Of a stretch of DNA of 8,404 bases, positions 1-5,000 are shown piece after piece. Source of the stretch: Pseudomonadota bacterium (lineage in GTDB: Bacteria > Pseudomonadota > Gammaproteobacteria > Burkholderiales > Sulfuriferulaceae); the NCBI GenBank assembly GCA_021794855.1, contig JAJYPZ010000033.1, positions 1 to 8,404 of the forward strand, written 5' to 3'. Position 1 is the stretch's first letter, and the number at the start of each line of letters is the position of its first letter. The position numbers and the translations under genes are program-made. The notes below the pieces were generated by a model. It was given only the letters and a program-made list of their open reading frames with translations. It made no database searches and had not been told where the DNA came from.

Positions 1-813
1 ATCTATGCAATCGCCGTGCCCTTGTTTGAGGCGCTCGTCACGACTTTTCAAATCGCCGCGGGCCGGCGTGCGGCCGGTAAGCCCTTCTCCGCGTCGCACA
101 TCATATGCTACGGCAAGCGTACTCGCATCGTACATGACGCTCTGGAAACGACCGTAAGGGCACACATACGCGCAAATCTGTTCCCGCATGAATCCTGCCG
201 CCACATACGTGGAAACAGTCAGCCCCAGGACTGTTATATACGCAGCAGAAGCAGCGTTACCGAGAAAAAAACGGTGGAGCAGGTCAGGCGCATAACCGAA
301 ATACAATACGAAGGTCATGCCGGTCCAGAAAGAAAACGCCAGCCATAGCGCATGCGTCAGCCCGATTTTTGTAATTTTTTCCAGATGCCAAGGCTGTTTC
401 TGCAACCGCAGCCGGGCGGTTCGTTCGCCCTGCACGACGCGTTCTATCCAGATGAACAGATCGGTCCAAATCGTCTGAAAACAGAAATATCCGCAAAAGG
501 CACGACCGATGAGCGTCGTGGCGAAAAACAGGAACGTAGCGGCGATAAAAAGCAGTAATGCGAGCCAGAATACATTTTGCGGGTAAATGACCACATCGAA
601 AATATCGAATCTCCGATCGATCAGATCGAACATTATCGCCTGCGAAATCTGTCCGTTCCGGGTCCAGGGAAGCCAGGGCAAGCCGAAATAGACTGCGTAG
701 GCCAATAATAGAATCGAGGTTTTGAAATTTCGAAACTTCCCTTTTACCGACCTGGGTACTATTATTTCCCTTTTTTCATAAAACTGGATAGGCTGAACCG
801 TATTAGAATCCAA
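1..813 (-). CDS. ccoG: Cytochrome c oxidase accessory protein CcoG (RdxA/FixG family), partial at the window edge
   Basis: Polyferredoxin-like membrane protein. In this family it is needed for cbb3 oxidase assembly and is linked to copper reduction and delivery to the CuB site. The frame is open for 271 codons from 813 to base 1 with no stop, and the C-terminal half lies outside. The start is a TTG at 813-811, preceded by GGAGA (824-820) with 6-base spacing. The N-terminus (NTVQPIQFYEKREIIVPRSV) matches the usual CcoG opening. Membrane segments lie near residues 32-48, 78-100, 152-171 and 190-207. Conserved Cys motifs are CGYFC (C107, C111) followed by FQTIW, and REQICAYVCPYGRFQ (C214, C218). 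The last residues, GDCID, begin the first 4Fe-4S ferredoxin motif. The family usually has CPQ after the first motif; here it is CFQ. The gene follows ccoP by 87 bases containing a terminator-like hairpin, so it may be expressed less than ccoNOQP. Identification is firm; the exact start is likely. Confidence 0.93.
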   Translation of the reverse strand, partial: MDSNTVQPIQFYEKREIIVPRSVKGKFRNFKTSILLLAYAVYFGLPWLPWTRNGQISQAIMFDLIDRRFDIFDVVIYPQNVFWLALLLFIAATFLFFATTLIGRAFCGYFCFQTIWTDLFIWIERVVQGERTARLRLQKQPWHLEKITKIGLTHALWLAFSFWTGMTFVLYFGYAPDLLHRFFLGNAASAAYITVLGLTVSTYVAAGFMREQICAYVCPYGRFQSVMYDASTLAVAYDVRRGEGLTGRTPARGDLKSRDERLKQGHGDCID

Positions 814-826
814 ATTTCGTCTCCAT

Positions 827-854
827 AAAACAAAACCCCCGCACATAGCGGGGG
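827..854 (-). terminator. Rho-independent terminator after ccoP, just before the ccoG ribosome binding site
   Basis: On the minus strand, CCCCCGC (854-848), a 5-base loop (847-843) and GCGGGGG (842-836) form a 7 bp all-GC stem, followed by the T-rich tract TTTTGTTTT (835-827). This is a standard intrinsic terminator for the ccoNOQP transcript. It ends only 3 bases before the GGAGA of ccoG, so ccoG needs read-through or its own promoter. No clear promoter is visible between the terminator and ccoG. Confidence 0.85.
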
Positions 855-859
855 CTTAG

Positions 860-901
860 AGCATAGTCAGGAAGTATATTCTACTTAACTTGCACTATGC
901 T
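860..901 (-). other. Stem-loop directly after the ccoP stop codon
   Basis: AGCATAGT (860-867) and ACTATGCT (894-901) are perfect 8-base inverted repeats. Inside them AAGTA (872-876) and TACTT (882-886) form a second 5 bp stem with a 5-base loop. The outer stem begins at the last base of the ccoP stop codon. There is no U-tract after it, so it is not itself a terminator. It sits just upstream of the terminator hairpin and could stabilise the 3' end of the ccoNOQP mRNA or mark a processing site. That role is inference. Confidence 0.55.
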
Positions 902-1821
902 TACTGACCACCGCCCAAGTCATGTTCATAAACGGCTAACAGTTTGATCTGGTCAGGTGACAGACGGTCTTTCCAGGCCGGCATAACACCTTTGTCCAAA
1001 CCGTGCGTAATAACGTTTTTGATCACATTTTCCTTATCGGCAACGGTATGAGCGGCAGGAACGTTAGCCCACAGCCAGATGTTATCGGTTAGATTCTTGG
1101 ATCCGATTACAGTTCTGCCTTTGGCGTCAGCACCGTGACAATAATAGCAGGCCGCTGTTTCGGAGTGGAATAAAGCATTTCCTGCCTGTGCGCTGGCGGG
1201 ATTTACCGGTACCCTGGAAAAACTCAGGATGTAATCCGCCAATTCGGTCATCTGCGTATCATTCAGCACCGTTTTAAACGGAGGCATGTATCCATGTCGA
1301 CCATTCGTTATCGTTTGCTGAATTTGAGCAAAATGACCACCGTACAGCCAGTCGTCATCCGTCAGGTTCGGAGCCAGACCCATTTTTCCACCGCCGCCCT
1401 GCTGGTGACATGGGGCGCAGTTGTCGGAAAACAAGGCCTTGCCTGCAGAAATAACGAAACTGTTCAGATCCGGATCCTTTGCGATCTGTTCAAATGGCGT
1501 ATTGGCAATTTTGGTGTAATAAGGTTTTTGAGCAGCCACCGCTTCATTGGTCGTCTTCATAAACAGCGCACGCGTATTCCAGTGCGTCGTTTTGGTGACT
1601 CCCTTATCGTTGACATACGTAATGGTGTCAAAGCCTTTGGTATAACTGCCGCCTATCGGCCACGCCGGATATAACAGCCAGTATCCGACGGCTGCAGCCA
1701 CGCTGATATAAAAAGCAATCAACCACCAGTCGGGTACAGGATTGTTATATTCCTGCAAATCCCCATCCCAGACGTGACCTGTCGTTTGAGGCGCTTGCCC
1801 TGTTTTTTTGTCTTGACTCAT
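901..1821 (-). CDS. ccoP: cbb3-type cytochrome c oxidase subunit III, dihaem cytochrome CcoP
   Basis: Membrane-anchored dihaem c-type cytochrome of the cbb3 oxidase. It faces the periplasm and passes electrons from soluble cytochrome c towards CcoO and CcoN. The 306-residue length is normal. An N-terminal region (with the family's typical NNPVPDWW near 26-33) leads into one membrane helix at about 32-51. Two cytochrome c domains follow. The first has CAPCH (C135, C138, H139) with probable axial Met in GYMPPF (M179). The second has CYYCH (C225, C228, H229) with probable axial Met in GVMPAW (M280). The ATG at 1821 overlaps the ccoQ stop by 4 bases (ATGA), indicating translational coupling; only a distant AAGGA lies upstream. 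Haem attachment requires the cytochrome c maturation system, which is not in the window. Confidence 0.97.
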   Translation of the reverse strand: MSQDKKTGQAPQTTGHVWDGDLQEYNNPVPDWWLIAFYISVAAAVGYWLLYPAWPIGGSYTKGFDTITYVNDKGVTKTTHWNTRALFMKTTNEAVAAQKPYYTKIANTPFEQIAKDPDLNSFVISAGKALFSDNCAPCHQQGGGGKMGLAPNLTDDDWLYGGHFAQIQQTITNGRHGYMPPFKTVLNDTQMTELADYILSFSRVPVNPASAQAGNALFHSETAACYYCHGADAKGRTVIGSKNLTDNIWLWANVPAAHTVADKENVIKNVITHGLDKGVMPAWKDRLSPDQIKLLAVYEHDLGGGQ

Positions 1822-2012
1822 TTTATTCTATCTTCCTTGGTATCGGATTCTTCATCAAGGAATGGCATGTCTTTATAGCTTTCCAGACGTGATCCGCGCC
1901 GTTTGTTACCGAACACGTAAACCAGAATCAGCACAAATGTCACAAACAGAATCAGCAGTGCCAGCGGTTTTGCATGTTCAAACGTTACGAACCAATTAAG
2001 CCATCCCATCAC
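1818..2012 (-). CDS. ccoQ: cbb3-type cytochrome c oxidase small subunit CcoQ/FixQ
   Basis: Short single-span membrane protein (64 residues) between ccoO and ccoP, the usual place for CcoQ, which stabilises the CcoP-containing complex. One hydrophobic helix spans about residues 16-34, followed by a basic NKRRGSR and an acidic, hydrophilic tail (DEESDTKED), as expected for the family. The start is ambiguous by one codon: GTG at 2012 is followed immediately by ATG at 2009. A weak TAGG (2022-2019) lies 6 bases before the GTG. It starts 11 bases after the ccoO stop and its own stop overlaps the ccoP start. Sequence conservation in CcoQ is low, so the call rests on size, topology and position. Confidence 0.9.
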   Translation of the reverse strand: MMGWLNWFVTFEHAKPLALLILFVTFVLILVYVFGNKRRGSRLESYKDMPFLDEESDTKEDRIK

Positions 2013-2023
2013 TCGTAACCTAA

Positions 2024-2767
2024 TTAGCGATATTTAACAAACGCATCATCATCGTATTTACGGAAGTCGACCATAGTACCCAATACTTGCAAGTAAGCTA
2101 CGAGAGCATCCATTTCCGAAATATTACTGCGGTCACCGTCATAGTTTTCTTCTTGAGCCTGTTTGATCAGGTTTTGACGCGCATCGGCAATATTAAGCAT
2201 TTTTGCCGTTGCCTCGCCGAATTTTTTCACGTTGGCATCGTATTCTTTCTTGTTCAGGGAATACGGCACGCCAACCTTACGCAACGCCATCATCCGCTCG
2301 GCGATATCCGAAGTATTCAGTGGCGTGGTCAGTAGCCAAGGGAAATTAGGCATAACCGATTGTGGCACCACTGAACGAGGGCTGACGAGATGTTCGACAT
2401 GCCATTCGTTTGAATATTTTTTACCGACCCGCGCCAGATCCGGACCCGTCCGTTTTGATCCCCACTGAAACGGATGATCATACTGAGATTCTGCCGCCAG
2501 TGAATAATGCCCGTACCGCAAGGCTTCGTCCCGGAATGGACGTATCATTTGTGAATGGCATAAATAGCACCCTTCACGCTGATATATATCCCGACCCCGA
2601 AGTTCCAGCGGCGTATAAGGTCGAACACCGTCCACTTTTTCGATTGTCCCTTTTATAAAAAACAGGGGGGCGATCTCTACCATTCCACCTACGCTGATTG
2701 CCAGCATAGTCAGAACCAATAAGAGTCCGATATTGGTTTCTATCCATTCGTGTTTGAAATTAAACAT
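2024..2767 (-). CDS. ccoO: cbb3-type cytochrome c oxidase subunit II, monohaem cytochrome CcoO
   Basis: Membrane-anchored monohaem cytochrome c that links CcoP to the haem b centres of CcoN. From the ATG at 2767 it is 247 residues, with one N-terminal helix at about 13-37. The typical periplasmic motif [18 protein letters not shown] follows, with haem-binding C67, C70 and H71. The probable axial Met is M139 in SVMPNF. The region [18 protein letters not shown] is also family-typical. I chose the ATG at 2767 because TGGGG lies about 7 bases upstream and the protein then begins [14 protein letters not shown], like its relatives. An in-frame TTG at 2782, directly abutting the ccoN stop, would add five residues (MWGIR) and is less likely. 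It is the second gene of the operon, with only 15 bases between the ccoN stop and this ATG. Confidence 0.96.
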   Translation of the reverse strand: MFNFKHEWIETNIGLLLVLTMLAISVGGMVEIAPLFFIKGTIEKVDGVRPYTPLELRGRDIYQREGCYLCHSQMIRPFRDEALRYGHYSLAAESQYDHPFQWGSKRTGPDLARVGKKYSNEWHVEHLVSPRSVVPQSVMPNFPWLLTTPLNTSDIAERMMALRKVGVPYSLNKKEYDANVKKFGEATAKMLNIADARQNLIKQAQEENYDGDRSNISEMDALVAYLQVLGTMVDFRKYDDDAFVKYR

Positions 2768-2782
2768 TCTTATGCCCCACAA

Positions 2783-4243
2783 TTACGCGCTAGCCGCAGT
2801 CATTTTAGTCGGCGAAGTCGCACGTAAACGCGCGGCTTCACGATCGCCTTGACGAATAGTCATAAATACATTTATCGCCATCATCACCATACCCGTCAAG
2901 AAGAATGCCCCGCCAACCGCACGCATGACGTACAGAGGATGGATAGCCGCGACCGAATCGACGAAGGAATATTGCAAATTACCGTACTGGTCAAAGGCAC
3001 GCCACATCAAACCTGCAGTAATACCTGAAATCCACATGGCTGTGATATAGAGCAATACGCCGATCGTTGCAAGCCAGAAATGCGTACCGATCATTTTTTC
3101 ACTCCACATTTTAGTATTCCACAATCGAGGAATCATATGGTAGAGCGAGCCGAAACTGATCATTGCCACCCAGCCCAGAGCGCCAGAATGCACGTGTCCT
3201 ACCGTCCAGTCAGTGTAATGCGACAAGGCATTTACGTCTTTCAGCGCCATCAACGGACCTTCGAACGTCGCCATGCCGTAGAACGACAGTGCCACGATCA
3301 AAAAGCGCATGACAGGATCGGTACGCAATTTATCCCAGGCGCCGGACAGCGTCATGATACCGTTGATCATTCCGCCCCATGATGGCAGCAGCAGCATGAT
3401 AGAGAACGTGGCAGCCAGAGTGGAAGTCCAGTCAGGCAATGCGGTCCAGTGCAGATGGTGCGCGCCTACCCACATATACAGGAATACCAGAGCCCAGAAG
3501 TGGATAATGGACAGACGGTACGAGAAAATCGGACGACCGGCCTGCTTGGGCACGAAATAGTACATCATCCCCAGAAAAGCGGCGGTCAGGAAGAATCCCA
3601 CAGCGTTATGACCATACCACCATTGCGTCATGGCGTCCTGAGTACCCGCAAACAGGCTGTAGGATTTCATCGAGAACATGCTGATGGGCACGGCCAGATT
3701 ATTAAAGGTATGCAATAGGGCGGTAGCGAGTATGAACGCCAGGAAAAACCAGTTGGCAACATATATGTGTGGCTGCTTGCGCTTCATGATCGTACCGACA
3801 TAAACGGCCAGATAAGAAAGCCATACAACCTCTATAAGAATATCGATGGGCCATTCCATTTCGGCGTATTCGCGACTCTGCGTATAACCCAGCATATAAC
3901 TGATATCAGCCAGAAATATCGCCGCCTGCCAACCCCAGAAAGTAAAGCTTGCCAGACCGTCGCCGAAGAGACGCGCCTGACAGGTGCGCTGCACTATATA
4001 ATAGGAAGTAGCAAATAATGCGCTACCACCGAATCCAAAAATGACACTGCTGGTATGCGCCGGTCTGAATCTGCCGAAAGTGATATATGGAATGTCCATA
4101 TTCAAAAACGGCCATGCAAGCTCCGAAGCTATATATAAACCGATGCTCATCCCGATCAAACCCCATACTACAGCCATGATCGAGAATTTTTTAACTATTT
4201 CAAAATTGTATTGCTCAGTACTACCGATAACTTCCGTAGCCAT
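2783..4243 (-). CDS. ccoN: cbb3-type cytochrome c oxidase subunit I, catalytic CcoN
   Basis: Catalytic subunit of the high-affinity cbb3 haem-copper oxidase. It reduces O2 to water at a haem b3/CuB site and pumps protons across the inner membrane. The 486 residues with about 12 hydrophobic helices match the family. Expected ligands are visible: H63 (RPAHTSS) and H352 for low-spin haem b, H350 ([11 protein letters not shown]) for haem b3, and H212 (WWYGHN) with H262 and H263 (GAHHLHW) for CuB. Y256 in [10 protein letters not shown] is the equivalent of the cross-linked active-site tyrosine of the C-family. Assignments are by analogy to known C-type oxidases. The ATG at 4243 has a near-perfect AGGAGG (4257-4252) 8 bases upstream. 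It is the first gene of ccoNOQP and is preceded by a long structured leader. No key residue is missing. Confidence 0.98.
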   Translation of the reverse strand: MATEVIGSTEQYNFEIVKKFSIMAVVWGLIGMSIGLYIASELAWPFLNMDIPYITFGRFRPAHTSSVIFGFGGSALFATSYYIVQRTCQARLFGDGLASFTFWGWQAAIFLADISYMLGYTQSREYAEMEWPIDILIEVVWLSYLAVYVGTIMKRKQPHIYVANWFFLAFILATALLHTFNNLAVPISMFSMKSYSLFAGTQDAMTQWWYGHNAVGFFLTAAFLGMMYYFVPKQAGRPIFSYRLSIIHFWALVFLYMWVGAHHLHWTALPDWTSTLAATFSIMLLLPSWGGMINGIMTLSGAWDKLRTDPVMRFLIVALSFYGMATFEGPLMALKDVNALSHYTDWTVGHVHSGALGWVAMISFGSLYHMIPRLWNTKMWSEKMIGTHFWLATIGVLLYITAMWISGITAGLMWRAFDQYGNLQYSFVDSVAAIHPLYVMRAVGGAFFLTGMVMMAINVFMTIRQGDREAARLRATSPTKMTAASA

Positions 4244-4248
4244 TTTGT

Positions 4249-4317
4249 GAGCCTCCTACGCCGCTAAAGTCCAAAAAAGATATATTCTGCGGGCATTTTA
4301 CTCGCGGCGATAGGCTC
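4249..4317 (-). promoter_or_regulatory. Hairpin in the ccoN 5' leader that covers the Shine-Dalgarno sequence
   Basis: In minus-strand RNA, GAGCCU (4317-4312) can pair with AGGCUC (4254-4249), and CGCCGC (4309-4304) with GCGGCG (4264-4259). This gives 6 bp plus 6 bp, mostly GC, separated by a small internal loop and closing a 39-base A/U-rich loop. The AGGAGG of ccoN (4257-4252) lies in this 3' arm: three of its bases are paired and three sit in the internal loop. The start codon is 5 bases outside the stem. The pairing is seen in the sequence; a role in translation control is inference. It matches no riboswitch family that I recognise. Confidence 0.5.
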
Positions 4318-4320
4318 CAT
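4264..4320 (-). CDS. Possible leader ORF upstream of ccoN (18 codons)
   Basis: An ATG at 4320 opens 18 codons encoding MEPIAASKMPAEYIFFGL, with a TAG stop at 4266-4264, 20 bases before the ccoN ATG. The only Shine-Dalgarno-like sequence is a weak GGG (4328-4326) at 5-base spacing. The ORF covers one arm and the whole loop of the hairpin that hides the ccoN Shine-Dalgarno, so a translating ribosome would open that hairpin. It could be chance: short ORFs are common and this one has no known homologue that I recognise. Confidence 0.25.
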   Translation of the reverse strand: MEPIAASKMPAEYIFFGL

Positions 4321-4339
4321 GCAAGCCCATTAACCAGTA

Positions 4340-4368
4340 ATTATGTATTAACTTTATTAAAAAGCCAA
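4340..4368 (-). promoter_or_regulatory. Sigma70-like promoter of ccoNOQP
   Basis: The -35 candidate is TTGGCT (4368-4363) and the -10 candidate is CATAAT (4345-4340, 5 of 6 to consensus), separated by exactly 17 bases of A/T-rich DNA. Transcription would begin near 4333, giving a leader of about 90 bases before ccoN. This is the best promoter match in the intergenic region. No clear FNR/Anr box (TTGAT-N4-ATCAA) is present around position -41, although such boxes are common at cbb3 operons. Confidence 0.55.
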
Positions 4369-4383
4369 CGCCCCCTAATTTCA

Positions 4384-4397
4384 GGATAATAATATCC
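4384..4397. promoter_or_regulatory. Short dyad GGATA-N4-TATCC upstream of the ccoN promoter
   Basis: A perfect 5-4-5 inverted repeat, centred about 57 bases upstream of the predicted ccoN transcription start. The spacing is like that of CRP/FNR-family sites, but the half-sites do not match TTGAT or TGTGA. It may be a regulator site or chance in an A/T-rich stretch. Confidence 0.25.
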
Positions 4398-4413
4398 CTT
4401 TATTCCACTCCTT

Positions 4414-4470
4414 TCAAGCGTCCTCATTTTTGTGATACGTTCGCTTGAGGAACCGCTTATCTACAGACAT
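4414..4470 (-). CDS. Possible small protein (18 residues) between the rrf2 gene and ccoN
   Basis: An ATG at 4470 is preceded by GGGAGGG (4482-4476) at 5-base spacing, one of the best Shine-Dalgarno sequences in the window. It opens 18 codons, MSVDKRFLKRTYHKNEDA, ending at TGA (4416-4414). The peptide is basic and hydrophilic with no membrane segment, and I recognise no family. It starts 71 bases after the Rrf2 gene stop on the same strand and lies upstream of the predicted ccoN promoter, so it would be read from the ubiC-ubiA-rrf2 transcript. Its coding region contains one copy of the 19-base direct repeat. It could be a real small protein or a chance ORF with a good ribosome site. Confidence 0.35.
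   Translation of the reverse strand: MSVDKRFLKRTYHKNEDA
4442..4460. repeat. Direct repeat, copy proximal to ccoN
   Basis: CGCTTGAGGAACCGCTTAT matches the other copy at 4511-4529 in 16 of 19 positions; the differences fall in the 4-base block between CGCTT and AACCGCTTAT. Each copy also contains CGCTT twice, 12 bases apart. The left-hand CGCTTG is inverted relative to CAAGCG at 4415-4420. It could be a tandem regulator site. Confidence 0.5.
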
Positions 4471-4493
4471 ATCGTCCCTCCCGCGATTCAATC

Positions 4494-4512
4494 CGTTCGG
4501 AAATTCTGAACG
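4494..4512. promoter_or_regulatory. 19-base near-perfect palindrome, probable operator
   Basis: CGTTCGGAAATTCTGAACG has 9-base arms around one central base, with 8 of 9 positions symmetric. The pattern can be written CGTTCnGAAnTTCnGAACG. It lies 30 bases after the Rrf2 gene and directly abuts (2-base overlap) the distal direct repeat. The long symmetric arms fit binding by a dimeric winged-helix protein such as the adjacent Rrf2 regulator. No U-tract follows on the minus strand, so it is not a usual terminator. Function is inferred. Confidence 0.4.
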
Positions 4513-4529
4513 CTTTACTAACCGCTTAT
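4511..4529. repeat. Direct repeat, copy proximal to the Rrf2 gene
   Basis: CGCTTTACTAACCGCTTAT is the partner of 4442-4460, 16 of 19 identical, with start points 69 bases apart. It overlaps the end of the 4494-4512 palindrome by 2 bases. On the minus strand both copies read ATAAGCGGTT followed by AAGCG after a short variable block. Confidence 0.5.
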
Positions 4530-4541
4530 TACATCCCCGAA

Positions 4542-5000
4542 TCAAGCTTCGGCCATCATTCCCAACGGCATGTCCGCCAGACGATAACGACCGCTTTGTA
4601 CGGCCAGGGCGAGATCGGCCAGACTCATTTCATTGAGCATAGCTATCACTTTTTCCTTGATAGGCAACCAGCGAACATGAACCGGACAAGCAGTTTCGTC
4701 GCTGCAGCGCTTTAATCCCAGCAAACAGCTCTGCGTAAAATCGGGGCCTTCCGTTAACTGCAGCAACTGCATCAACGAAACCGATGCCGCGTCCTGACGC
4801 AGACAAAATCCTCCCAGTCGCCCGCGAAAAGAAGAAAGCAGGCCGCCCTTGCTCAAGCTTTGCAATATCTTGGCCAGATAAGGCGCAGGCACATTCAGAC
4901 GTTCCGCAATATCTTTATTGAGCACAGGCGTTTCCGGCGGTTGCGTCGCCATGTATATCATCGCCTGTACTGCGTATTGACTCGTTCGTGAAAGTATCAC
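4542..5000 (-). CDS. Rrf2-family transcription regulator with probable Fe-S cluster
   Basis: Winged-helix repressor or activator of the Rrf2 superfamily (relatives: IscR, NsrR, RsrR). The 152 residues match the family. An N-terminal winged-helix domain covers about 1-80 (LSRTSQYAVQAMIYMA, then NKDIAERLNVPAPYLAKILQ as helix-turn-helix, then the GLLSSFRGRLGGF wing). A cluster-binding region follows: C92, C99, C105 and H108 in CPVH, close to the Cys3-His ligand set of IscR but with C-x6-C-x5-C spacing. The start is GTG at 5000, overlapping the ubiA stop by 4 bases, with AAGGTGA 6 bases upstream. It is last in the ubi cluster and directly upstream of ccoN, which suggests control of the oxidase or of its own operon by O2, NO, redox or iron. 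The specific signal cannot be told from sequence, so I give no gene symbol. Confidence 0.9.
   Translation of the reverse strand: MILSRTSQYAVQAMIYMATQPPETPVLNKDIAERLNVPAPYLAKILQSLSKGGLLSSFRGRLGGFCLRQDAASVSLMQLLQLTEGPDFTQSCLLGLKRCSDETACPVHVRWLPIKEKVIAMLNEMSLADLALAVQSGRYRLADMPLGMMAEA

Noticed and set aside
262..274. Apparent frameshift in ccoG at an A-run
   Set aside because: A first reading gave a stop soon after this point. Recounting shows seven A's (265-271), which keeps the frame (HRFFLGNAA) open from 813 to base 1.
284..496. 70-residue minus-strand ORF
   Set aside because: It is an alternate-frame shadow of ccoG; the ccoG frame has the family motifs.
4415..4447. Inverted repeat CAAGCG / CGCTTG as a terminator
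   Set aside because: Only 6 bp with a 21-base loop and no T-tract on either side; better explained by the direct-repeat units.
4244..4541. FNR/Anr box for the cbb3 operon
   Set aside because: I looked for TTGAT-N4-ATCAA on both strands and found no acceptable match.
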